Part shown: one piece after another, positions 26,801 to 38,400 of the stretch
How the letters are laid out: every line of letters begins with the position of its first letter
How positions within the stretch are numbered: the stretch's first letter is position 1
NCBI RefSeq assembly: GCF_021155765.1
Contig: NC_060106.1
Location: 10,113,501 to 10,177,500 of the forward strand
Origin: Diprion similis
Lineage: Eukaryota; Arthropoda; Insecta; Hymenoptera; Diprionidae
Direction: 5' to 3'
Length of the DNA stretch: 64,000 nt
Translations under genes and position numbers: made by a program
Notes under the pieces: generated by a model
Told to the model about the DNA's origin: nothing
The model's input: the letters and a program-made list of their open reading frames with translations, nothing else
Database searches by the model: none

Positions 26801-26985
26801 TTGCAAAATTACGTCGGAATAGTGCCCTAACGAATCAGTTGCAGCACTTCTTGAAGTCGTCGAATTTTTTGCTCAAAATATAAAGGGGTTAGTCTCAGTT
26901 TTTTTCCGACCGTAAAATCTTTTTTGCCCAGATTTGATTCGTATAAAATTTCACCAAGTATTTGGATCACTAGGACCTTAGAAAA
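5830..26985. repeat. Main satellite array, exact 312-bp monomers (about 68 copies)
   Basis: Head-to-tail monomers of 312 bp fill about 21 kb. Register is extremely constant: the GTATTG landmark at 6181 recurs at 26461, exactly 65 periods later, with no net insertion or deletion. A 1-bp deletion near 26561 shifts the next copy. Every monomer contains GGGGTTAGCCTTAC, GTAACTTTTCAGCTATCG and AGGAACTCAGAAAACACATC. The outermost units (about 5830-6150 and 26775-26985) are clearly more diverged than the core, as expected if unequal exchange homogenises the middle. Because 312 is divisible by 3, short open frames of 60-88 codons recur on both strands, but stops recur in every frame and no protein family is recognised, so I call the array non-coding. 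I do not recognise it as a named satellite. Confidence 0.97.
7631..22918. repeat. Higher-order repeats within the satellite (five complete units)
   Basis: A private monomer variant with CCCCGGGG in place of the usual CCCCCAGG occurs at 7631, 10439, 13559, 16055, 19175 and 22919. The intervals are 2808, 3120, 2496, 3120 and 3744 bp, that is 9, 10, 8, 10 and 12 monomers. Other variant monomers recur in the same order within units: GAGTTGAAAAT, GTGGCCGAAAAT, ATGCCGACG, and the TTTTTTGTCTCGAAATC type at about 20067 and 23811. This is therefore a true higher-order repeat of variable length. The last two units (from about 17.7 and 21.4 kb) appear almost identical over several kilobases at an offset of 3744 bp. 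Confidence 0.9.
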
Positions 26986-28312
26986 CTCAGCAATTGGAGC
27001 CTAGGACAGAGTGTCTGTAAACAGTCTGAGGTGCAACAAAGAATCGTTTCCATTATCTTTTAAAGTCCTGACAATTTACACGAAAAATCCGCAGGGTTTG
27101 ACGCCTCACGTGATCATTGATATCTTTTTCAGTGCAATCAACACAGTTTAGTGAAATGATGTGAGGAATATGACTATTGCGACTGCAGTCACGCCTCGAA
27201 TACGACATCGCGCATTTTATCTCACGACGGATAATCAACGCTCTATATATAAAGTATTGTAGCACAGCTAAATTAGTCCTGGTAGTGCAACATAGATTGG
27301 TATTTAGTCCTTATATTACGCTCATAAGAAATTCAAAAATTGTAATAAATGATTCACATCAGGGAAACGATTACAGATCGAGTGCCTCACATGGATTATT
27401 CTATCAAGCCATCGCGACTCACAATGTCAATAAAGGAAACCAACATTCTGGGAATCAATAATGGTTATAATAAATATCTTTATAGGAAGTAGCTAGCATG
27501 TATAGACTTTTCCACTCTACGTAACATACCATTTTTTTTGCTTTATTAGGCGTCGCCAGCCACTAGCAGTCACAATACGCGTAATATAACGATACGTATT
27601 TAACGTCCAACTTCCACTTTCAACATACCATTCGATTTGCCAATTAAGTATTTCAGTTGATTATTAAATCGGAACATCTTTTCATAATACAACGCGTATA
27701 GACAATTAATTAATCCATTCGCGTACAAATCTAATAATAATAGGTGAAAAATTTGCACACACCTAGATGTGTTTCTAGAAGAGTATCATACAGCAACCTA
27801 CCCTGACAACACCAGACACCACACCTATACTTGGTTGTTACTAATTGTTGTCATGTAGCCTACAGCCACCTAAACCTACCAGACAAGATGACTCTAACTT
27901 TCCATAGAAGTGGAAACCATAGTATTAAGATTAGGCTATAACAAAAAACGAGCCGAAACAAAACAACTACCTCATCCCATGCCATAAAACGAATTTCGCA
28001 AAGTGAAAGTTGTATACAATCACACGAATATTTTATTATCACTCAGGCTATTTTATTTGCATTAATACGCGTTTTCCTCGAGCCACGCGCATGGCGATTG
28101 CGCACCTCGCTGGCTGTGCTTACCAAATTGCCATCTTCTGTGGGATCAGGCGTCACATTCCTAAAAATGGAAACAGAGTATGAGAAATTGAGAACCCCTA
28201 GTACTCCCTAGTGTCCAATGGAATAGCATCGTAAGTTCTGAAACACACGCGTCTTCTGGCAATGACACAATACTATTTTATTTTTTACCCGGTATTATAA
28301 TTGTTTAACAAC
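26986..28312. other. Unique region between the satellite and the Pol I gene; contains its promoter
   Basis: AT-rich unique DNA with no recognised gene. Open frames at 27053-27265 (minus), 27177-27461 (plus) and 27860-28042 (minus) have no family resemblance. A more GC-rich, CpG-containing patch at about 28065-28160 is the best candidate for the POLR1B promoter or 5' UTR. It also shows a possible minus-strand exon, described under findings. Confidence 0.4.
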
Positions 28313-31300
28313 ATGTTGATCGAACCACAGTTAACGAATACAAGGCTAGATTTTGGCAAGCCTCCCACGAAACAAAATCCCGTAAGTTTTTATTGAACAG
28401 CAGTTTGACAAAATAATCATAACTTAACCTCACTCATTGTTGTTTGAACTTTAGATTTTGCAGTCCCTGGGGGTCCCGCACATTGATTCTTTCAATTACT
28501 TGCTTCAAGACGGCATTTTCGAAGCTGTTGAAAATCTTATACCAGTGCACTTACTCCTTGCCAATGGTGATAAAATTATTTTGACTATTGAAGATGTTTC
28601 TATTAGTCCTCCAACGTTACCTACCGGAACAATCGGCGTTAAGACTCACCAAATATATCCATCTGAATGTCGTCAAAGAGGTTCCTCTTATAAAGGAAAA
28701 CTTACCGCCAAAATAGGATGGTCTGTCAATGGTGTACCTCAGGAAACCATTCTCAAAGACTTGGGAACAATTCCCATTATGATTAAGGCAAATATCTTCC
28801 AGTACTACATATACTATTTTCTCCTTAGCTTCTTACAAATCTGCGATGATAAATAGAAACACAATCAGATTGTGTCCATACTTATAACAGATGTTCTCAT
28901 GTAGTCAGGATAAATTCACTAAATCAATGGCACTATTAAATTCTTGCCCGAATTTCAAATTTGAACAGGGTAGGAAATATGATTTATGGATCAAGTTATT
29001 AAATCTTGTACCAATATTTTAACTTGCAAAACATCAGATAGTGTGTTTTCTATTACTTAAAATGGACTATACCCTTTAACTTATAAAACTAGCTACCGGC
29101 ATTGTCAGCTAAAGGTGCCCACGTTGATTGTGGCTGTTTAACTATGGCAGATGGGAGTACAGCTTTGTAGTTATTATCTTGTCGTCGCTCATACAAAGCT
29201 GTTACTTTTGTAGAATTATTGCTATAAAACTGTCCAGCATTACCCTATTCAAAAGAAGCTCAATGTATCTGGCTACCACGATTGTATGCTACATTTAGCC
29301 TCATACTAAGATTACCTTCTTAATTTCCTTGACAGTCAAATTCTTGTAATCTTCACAAAATGAGTCCATCAGAATTAGTAGCACATGGGGAACATGAACA
29401 AGAATGGGGTGGTTACTTCTTGGTGAAGGGCCTTGAGAGAATTATAAGAATGCTACTGATGACTCGAAGAAATTATCCAATTGCCATCAGAAGGTCGGGT
29501 TGGAAAGCTCGTGGGGCTCAATTTAGTGATCTTGGCCTCCTGTTAAGAAGTGTTAGAGATGATAACACAGCCACTGTAAGTGATCTTACTCACATTCAAT
29601 AAGTGTAACTAGGATTTTACATAAATGGTTCGAAGATAGGTTCAGTAAAATTGTTAATGTTTGTGATTTAAAAATGTAGATACATGTACACTGACAAAAA
29701 CTTCACGTTTAACAATTCATATGATGGTATATTTTTATCTTATATTTCAGAATAACTCATTGCATTATGTAACAGATGGGACTGCTAAGCTGATGTTCGC
29801 CCATCGTAAAATTCTGTATTATGTTCCCTTAATCTTGATGCTGAAGTGCTTAGTTGATGTCTCCGACAAATATATATTCAGTCAATTAACAGCTGGCTAC
29901 GACGACGATCTTTATTTCACAGGTTGTGTGCTTAACATGTTAAGAACAATACATGAGGAGGGCTTGCATTCTCATGAACAGTGCAAAGCATATTTAGGAA
30001 AAATGTTCAGAATAAAGTTCTACGAGGTACCACAGGAATCCCCAGACTCTGAGATTTGTGACTTTATTATAAAGTATGTTTGTCTTTACATTTTCAAACT
30101 TTTCAATTATTATCCAAAGAATTCCTCAATGTGTAACAGAGTTCTCAATGATCGGCTTTACTATTTCTTCAATTTTGTGCTATATACCACTTATAAAATG
30201 AATATTGAAGTATAGGATTTCACTGACACATGTGCTTTATCATTTTGACTTATCATTCTTATACGACTCTAAAATTGCAGACACTGTGTTGCTATTCACC
30301 TGGATAATCCCATGGATAAATTTAATCTATTGGTGTTCATGACCCAAAAGCTTTTTAACCTTGCTGGTCAGAAATGTGCAGTCGAAGGTGCAGATGCTGT
30401 CATGATGCAAGAGTGTCTCCTTGGTGGCCACTTATATTTACAAGTTTTAAAAGAAAAATTACAAAATTGGCTTTCTGTGCTCAAGTTGTGCATTATGAAG
30501 CGTCCTAACAGTACAAGTGATAAATACAAATTAACGTTACGTATGTATTGCATATCTAAAAAATGGAATCTTATGATAATATTTTATAAACAGTCATCAT
30601 TTTTTCATCTGAAAACTGACCAAAAATATTTGCACGGGTATACAGAGGAGATACTGGCAGCATTAAAATTCAGTGGTACGTTTGAATCACAGATGGAAAA
30701 TTTCATATCAACTGGGAATATAAAATCATCTACAGGACTGGGATTAATGCAGGATACAGGTCTTACCATAATAGCAGAGAATATTAATAGAATGCGTTAT
30801 ATGAGCCACTTTAGAGCCATTCACAGGGGTGCATTTTTCCAAGAAATGAGAACTACTGAAGCTAGACAGCTGCTTCCTGATGCTTGGGGTAAATGCTGTC
30901 GATTTTTAAGAATTCATTTATCAACAATTTACTTCAAATTTTGGGCAGAATTGACATCATTACTATATTCTTCTGCAGGTTTCATATGTCCTGTACACAC
31001 ACCTGACGGTGCTCCTTGTGGTTTGCTTAACCACTTGACAATGAACTGTATTGTGACAAAACATCCAGATAAGAAGCTGCAAGCTAATATACCATCTGTG
31101 CTTCTTGACCTAGGGATGAGCCCGCTTGCTACCTCCGAAAATATTCGAAATTCGTATATTGTGATGCTTGATGGAAAAGTGATTGGCAGGCTGCAAGCTA
31201 ACATAATAGAAAAAGTGGTCAATAAACTTCGTATTCTGAAAATTGATGGAAATAAGGTAAACCGTTATTTCATTGTACATTTGTTCAGATGAAAGATCTC

Positions 31301-34300
31301 AATCTATAATTGTTAAATTAATAGCAATTTACCATTTTTTAAAAGCTGTAGCATTCTTGAAAAGTGATTGAGATCAACTTTGAAATTTTCACTTGAATTA
31401 TTTTACGCAAGAATGTTCTTTTAATCGATGTAACTTATATGTAAAAGTTATGTGTGAGATTGCTGAAGATATTTATTGTTACTAACCTTTCACATTCTCT
31501 TATAGAGTCTTCAATAAAACTATGATATTTTCTACGATACTTAAAAAGTATTTATGTGTACTTCTAGGTGCCTCCAACAATGGAGATTGTTGCAGTGCCC
31601 AAGAAGGATGGGCCATCGCAGTATCCAGGGTTATTTTTGTTCACTGGGCCAGCTCGCATGATGAGACCTGTGATGAACTTACTTGTTAAGAAAATTGAGC
31701 TTATTGGCACGTTTGAACAGGTCTACATGAATATTTGTATCACAACCGAAGAAGCATACCCAGGGGTATTGATTAACATATGTGTATATTATTGGTGAAT
31801 GGAGATTGAAACATCTCGCCATTGAATTTTTTGCAAATTTTGAATAAGTGTGAAGATGTAATTGATTTTCAGTTAACAACTCACCAGGAATTATCAAAAA
31901 CAAGTTTTCTCAGCAATTTGGCATGTCTCATTCCAATGCCAGACTGTAATCAGAGTCCCAGAAACATGTATCAGTGCCAGGTAAATTCCCTCGCTTTTTT
32001 AAATTTTTACGTAAATCACACACTTGGTTTTCTGTGTCAAATATGTTGTGACTTTCATCGAGACAAATTTGTTAATATTTTTTGCTGACATCGCATGTAA
32101 TAATTCTTATAGATGGGAAAACAGACTATGGGTACTCCATGTCACACTTGGCAACTTCAAACAGAAACTAAATTATACAGATTACAAACACCAGCAACAC
32201 CGTTATTCAGACCAGTGCATCACGACAACATCAACTTGGATGACTTTGCTATGGGAACTAATGCAATAGTAGCAGTTATATCTTACACAGTATGCTTATA
32301 TTGTTAATAATGCCTCGTTTCTGACTGTGCTACCAAAAATTATAGTGCAGGGCTTTGCTTATGTAATGTTGAAATGCATTGGATTATTCTATGACAATTA
32401 TAGGGCTATGACATGGAAGATGCCATGATAATAAACAAATCTGCCTATGAGCGTGGTTTTGCACATGGAATGATTTACAAATCTGAATTTATCGACTTGA
32501 AAGATCCAAAAAGCTATTTTGGTCGAGATCCAGATAATTCAAAACTTGCAGATAAATTAGATCCTGATGGTTTGCCATTTTCTGGGTCCACTATTAGAGA
32601 AGGAGACCCTTATTACAGGTAACTAGATTAGAATGGTAAAAAGTGAATTTTCATGTATTCGATTCACTGACACGCCATTTCTATTTGGCTTCACATTTCA
32701 TAGTTATACAAATAAAATAAAAATATCAAGCATGAATCAATTCATAACCAGAAATTTTTTTCCAGCTACTACGACGTAGACAAATCTCGTTATATAATTG
32801 GTACATATACTGGTAAAGAATTTGTCTATGTGGACAATGTAAAACTATGTGGTACTCTTCACACCAAGATTCCACGACGAGCTTGCATAACTTTCCGTGT
32901 ACCTGTAAGTATATTTCTGATTTTTAAGCAATTTAAGATCAAATCATTTAATGCCATACTGTGCAAAGTATATTATTGCTGTTCTTTGAATAGATGCTTC
33001 ATTGAATGATATGAGTTCCCACTATCAAATACAACTTGACTCAGAGATATCAGTATTAGCTAACACAGTTTAAAAAACTACCCAGATGGTATTAGTAATA
33101 CTATTTTTCAGACAAGTCACCTAAAACAACTTGATGTATTTTAAGTACATGTTAATAATATTGTTATCAGTGAGTAAGTTTCTATTATAACAACAAATTT
33201 CAGCGCAATCCAAGTGTGGGGGATAAGTTTGCTTCGCGAGCAGGGCAGAAAGGTATTTGCTCACAAAAGTGGCCTGCAGAAGATTTACCCTTTACTGAGA
33301 CAGGATTAATTCCAGACATTGTGTTCAACCCACATGGTTTTCCTAGCCGTATGACTATTGGTAAGTTTTCATGTTATCCATCTAATTATTCTTGGTTTGT
33401 TTGAAAATGGCTTACTTTTTTTTTCCACAAAGTGATGACTATGATCTACTTAAAGTATTATGAAAATATTTAAATCCACAAAAACTAAGAACATTTTCGC
33501 AGTATGTCAGTATAATAAACAATTTTAACGGCATTTTCTTTTTCCAGCTATGATGATTGAAGTTATGGCTGGAAAGTCAGCAGCTGTGCACGGCTTTGTC
33601 CATGACGCGACACCATTCAGGTTTACAGAAGAGGATACGGCTGTTGATTACTTTGGAAAATTGTTAGAAGCTGGTGGTTATAATTATTACGGTACTGAAC
33701 GAATGTATTCTGGCGTTGATGGACGAGAAATGACAGCTGACATCTTTTTCGGAGTAGTACATTACCAAAGGCTTCGGCACATGGTGTCTGACAAGTGGCA
33801 GGTTCATATCCTAATGATTACTCTAAAGAAATGGGTCTTAGGATTATCATATCTCCATCATTTTCCATACAGAAAATTATTCTATCATTATGACAAAATT
33901 TAGGCTTATGCGGTATAAAACATATTACAGAAGTAAACTTTCTATCATAACTTTTGTTAATATATGTACAGCTTGTAGCTTTTCTAACTTATCAGCCTTT
34001 TTATTGCATAAAAACTAGGATTCAGTCGTTTTGCTTTGGGATTATTGTGGCAGGCTCTTTGAACTTATTCTCTGGGTGTCACAATTACTGTTGTTACCTT
34101 AGGTGAGGAGTACTGGACCAGTTGATGTACTAACTCGACAACCAATAAAAGGACGTAGAAGAGGAGGTGGTGTGAGATTTGGGGAGATGGAACGAGATTC
34201 TCTCATATCTCACGGATGCTCCTTCTTACTTCAAGATCGGCTATTTCATTGTTCTGATAAGATCACGGTAAGTGAATCACTTATTATTACGTCAAGTATT

Positions 34301-34546
34301 ATCTAGTACAGCTAATTTAATTACTTATTGCAGACACTGGTGTGTCAGAAATGTGGGACTTTGCTCGGCCCTGTAACAGAGTTGGTATTGAACAAGATGG
34401 GAATGGGTGATCAAAGGACAAGGTGTCGCTTGTGCAAAGATGACGGGGCAGTAGGTGAAGTCGAAATACCCTACATCTTTCGATACTTAGTTACACAATT
34501 AACTTCATGTAATATAAATATCAAGCTTGCGATTGGTGAAAAGTAA
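28313..34546 (+). CDS. Polr1B: DNA-directed RNA polymerase I subunit RPA2 (second-largest subunit)
   Basis: This is the RPB2-like subunit of RNA polymerase I, which forms one side of the active-site cleft for rRNA synthesis in the nucleolus. Sixteen exons join in phase: 28313-28381, 28455-28787, 29336-29575, 29751-30073, 30281-30540, 30646-30888, 30979-31256, 31568-31765, 31873-31980, 32113-32289, 32404-32618, 32766-32904, 33204-33360, 33548-33801, 34103-34267 and 34334-34546. They give 1123 aa, the usual family length. Visible motifs are [10 protein letters not shown] near the start, [38 protein letters not shown] (about residue 744; the acidic pair lies near metal B), [12 protein letters not shown] (about 867) and RFGEMERD. 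The C-terminal zinc ribbon has CxxC pairs at about 1057/1060 and 1084/1087. Intron 2 uses a GC donor. The intron 30541-30645 is inferred because it interrupts conserved alignment although it is open in frame. Confidence 0.95.
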
Positions 34547-34560
34547 TGTATAAAGTGATT

Positions 34561-34566
34561 AATAAA
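34561..34566 (+). terminator. Polyadenylation signal AATAAA for the Pol I subunit gene
   Basis: A canonical AATAAA sits 15 bases after the POLR1B stop codon on the same strand. It is consistent with a very short 3' UTR, though cleavage position cannot be seen. Confidence 0.55.
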
Positions 34567-35415
34567 TTGTCAGACGATCTGCCTGTTATGACTCAATGAA
34601 CAAAAAATGTTTGCCTTTATATCCATGTTTTTGGTGATTTTAAAATTTGCCAACTTAACCAAAAACCAGAAATGTTTATATAATGAATTAGAATTAATTT
34701 GTAATTATTTTTTAATACGTGGAATAACAATAACATAATATGGAATACCTATTAATTTTCAACAATAACGAATAATAAGGTCAAGAAAGGTCATCCGCTC
34801 AAGTCATCAATTCATTTGTTGACTCAATAATTTGAAAGTTAGTATTAATTCTTCGTGGCGGTAATCGAAATTTTCAATTCATATGGTCAATAATATTTAA
34901 TTCAAGTTCAACTACTATTTTACAATTCATTCTTTACTGCTACTTATAAGAGTAGGTATAATTATTATATTATACAATCACCACTCATATCATAAGGCTA
35001 TGATCATAGAGATATTTATAATATTCATATGTACATAAGAATTTAATACTTTCTGACGCGCGATCAAACCATCTAGTATAGCTTATTATGCACAGTAAAA
35101 GTAAGAAATAACGAGTGAAGTAATGCAATTACCAATTCGTAATCGACCCTTTATAGCGTAAAAGGTCGTTCTTCTCGTATTTAACGGAAGAAAAACTTTG
35201 ATAGTGTTTATTTTTGCAAAAATTTGACAAGTTATTGCTTGAAGTCTTTGCCGCGAAAATAAATGTGGAATGTTGCTAATAATTTAAATTGATATTACTT
35301 AGATTGCCTGATAAATTTTGAATCATAATGACTCCGAAAATGTGAATCATCATTGTTTGACATAACGTGTCGGAAAAACTGAACAGTATAGAAGGTAGTA
35401 TAGGATAGAAAGTGT
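34567..35415. other. Convergent 3' intergenic region
   Basis: AT-rich DNA between the stops of two converging genes (POLR1B on plus, V-ATPase H on minus). It should hold the V-ATPase H 3' UTR. A minus-strand AATAAA occurs at 35207-35212. No coding exon is recognised. Confidence 0.4.
35207..35212 (-). terminator. Candidate polyadenylation signal for V-ATPase subunit H
   Basis: AATAAA on the minus strand, about 200 bases downstream of the V-ATPase H stop codon. Other A/T-rich hexamers are nearby, so this is only one candidate. Confidence 0.4.
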
Positions 35416-38400
35416 TTAGGCTTTAGCAGGAACCTGAGCCCCTCCTGATCCTGGCATACCAGTTTGTTCCTTCTCCAATTGCTTGCCAAGATACTCCCTA
35501 TAAAAAGAAACGGTTCTTTGAACTTATTATTTAACACTAGACAATTTTTGAAATTTTCAGCTTAAGCAGTTAGGTCATTCATCATGTAATAAACAAATAT
35601 AAAAATCTTGGAAAATGTGACAAGATATTGAATACACACCAATTGTGTACCATCAGCTTTTGAACTGCAAGAAGAGCTTCATAGCGAACATTAGGATCTT
35701 CATGTCCAAGCAACTGCATTACACGTTGCTTGCCACCCAACTGTTCAATAACACTGTGAAATAAATTAGCTTATTTTAAACAGTATAATAATAAAAACTT
35801 GTAAGGACCAAAGTAAGTTTTTCTAAATCCAGTAAGCAAGTTTCATCTCAAATTCATAATAAAAAATGTTGAATCTTTATTCAAAGAATTACACTGCAAT
35901 GAATGTACACGAACATTAAGGTAATCTCTTAAGGCAGGTTCATAACCTTTGTGCTTGAGCACCTCCCGAGGTGAATTCTGACTGATTCAAGGCCACCAGT
36001 GTCGTCTGCTACGCAAGTTGAATATATGGTAGCAGACGACACCAGTGGCCTTGAATCGATCAGTATCCATCTCAGGAGGTGAACATAGAAAGGGGACTGC
36101 GCTCAGATACACCTGGACGTTCCTCACTAGCGACACTATGCTACGCACTTCTTTTTAACTCGCATCATAGCTTATACATAAAAGCTTATGCATTAGAGAT
36201 TAATTTGGAAGTTACTTTTCCCATAATCATTTGGACAAAATATTCAGAGCTCCAAAGACAACCGTTAATTTATCATACTAACATTCTATTTACTTACAGG
36301 CATTGTTAATACATTTGATAAACATCACAATCCTTTTGAAACAGACAACTTGTCATTCATAATTCTATAAATCATATTCATAAAAATTGAAGCAAAGTAA
36401 CGTATTTATACTCACTGTTTTCCACGAGGATAGTGGCGCACATACTCTCCGATGTCAAAACTGGCAACACTAAGAACAAGTGGGTCTTTGCTAGTCTCCA
36501 ATAGGTGAACCAGTATGCGTAATAGTTCATAATTTTTCTCATTAAGACGACTAGCATTCTCCCTCCAAAATTTGGCTGACTTGTGGACTGGTGACCACTC
36601 AAGCCGACCAGATTTGACTTCAGTAGCATATTCGTCAAATGAACTCAAATCTTGAACAGACGCCTGTAGTCTGTCGTTCAAATATTCAATGTCTTCAGTT
36701 ATGTCTTCATCATCAAATTTGCGCTGCTCTAGGATGGAGAGTTGCTTCAATACTTTGCACTGGACCATAGCAATGCAATGCTCTTTCGCTACCTGGCCGT
36801 CTTCAACTTTCTCGATGAGGTTCTATCAACAAAATAATAAGTTATTTACTTGGACTTAAACCTGACACATGGCAACAATCTTAACAAAACTTAAGATAGA
36901 TTAGTGACTAGTGTTCAGTTAGAAACCCCATAAAAGAAATTGTTAAACTGCAGATGATAAAAAGACAATTGTGTATTGAACAAGGAATATTTTTTAACTC
37001 TGGCCACTATATCCTGTAGTAACTGCTCTTGGACCGCCCCATCCCTAAGTGTAAGTGCACAATGCCAACAAATATTCCGCGTATGATGGACAAAAATAAC
37101 TGTCACATACGATAATGGAATAAGGAAAGAAATTCTTGTAAACCGGATGAAGTATAATGATGCATACACATGAATTTGGAACGATACAGAAGGGGAAAGT
37201 GAGGTGGAATTTATAATGATGATTTTTGTTCTTACTTACCCTGAACACTGCCAGAATGATGCGAGTCACCTTTTCCTTGACAGAGTCACTGAGAATATCA
37301 GCAAGAATGGGAATTACATTGAACCTGGTGAAACGGAAGAAAAATTGTTGTATTTCATCACTGGATTGAGTAGATTATCTTTGAACAACTCTAGTACAAA
37401 GAAATAGAGACAAAGAAAAAGAAAGTATAATTTATTATCGACTATGAGAGAAAAAGGAGGAGATAGAATAAAGTCAGGGGAGAAACGTAAAGCCTAAAAG
37501 AGGTAGAAGAGGAAAGACTTTAGAACAATGTCAAGAGTAAGAGAGGTAAAATAAATTATCTGGACGATAGAATAGGCACTGACAGAGAAACGTAGAGCGT
37601 GAAGAAGGGAAAAGAGTCGTAGTAGCAATAAATCGCAAAAAGAAAAAGTAGGAGGAAAAGAAAATGGGATAGTATGCGAGGGAAAAAAGGGAAAGGGGAG
37701 GGAAGGGAATATAATAATATATAAAATAGTACTTGTGTTATACATGCAGCGAGGAGAAAAGTTTATGTTTATGATATAATATGTATATGTATTTATAAAA
37801 TAGTTTTGTGTTATATAAGAATGATAAAGATTTATTTTGTTATATTTTATAAGTGAATGTGAAATATTTAGTGTATGGAGGTATTTATTATAGAAATGAA
37901 GTAGGTAGAATGGTAAAGATAAGATGTAACAGTTACTTGTAAATCTATAAAGGCACACAAAGAAGTGAACTACTACTGTTATTGACTATGGCAAAACGTC
38001 TTACTTGTTCATCTTCTCAGCAAGAAGAGGGTTGAACGTCAAAACCCACAAACAGAATATCAGTTGATATTGGACTTGAAAGTTTACCCTTCCAGACAAA
38101 ACGCTCAAAAGTGTAGAAATTCCATCGACAGAAACAAAGGCGAATCGGTACTCGTCAATCCTCAGCATCATTTGCAGACAACGAGCAACAGATTGAATAT
38201 ATTCGTTGTTCTGCAGGAAAAGTTAAAAAATTGTTGATTACACAATTTTTCAATCTCAATGTTTATTCAACTATAAATTGCAGTTCTGTCCATCTTGTGA
38301 TTTCATAGTTTCTATTGGCTGAATTTATGATTATAACAGAAAATATTTTCGTGATATAAGTGATATCTCTCCAAGTTCCTCCTAAAATGTAGCAGAAATA

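Noticed and set aside
5830..26985. CRISPR-like or bacterial repeat array
   Set aside because: Repeat units are 312 bp without unique spacers, and the surrounding genes are intron-containing animal genes.
5830..26985. CENP-B box in the monomer
   Set aside because: Scanning TTCG sites by eye, none satisfies the spacing to A and CGGG required by the core motif.
36915..37169. Possible alternative V-ATPase H exon ([18 protein letters not shown])
   Set aside because: The TTACACTTAG acceptor gives the wrong phase for the flanking phase-0 junction, and the donor side (AGA/GTTAAA) is weak.
37494..37958. 154-codon minus-strand open frame rich in Phe, Leu, Ser and Pro
   Set aside because: It arises from a C/T-rich low-complexity intron tract and has no domain-like sequence.
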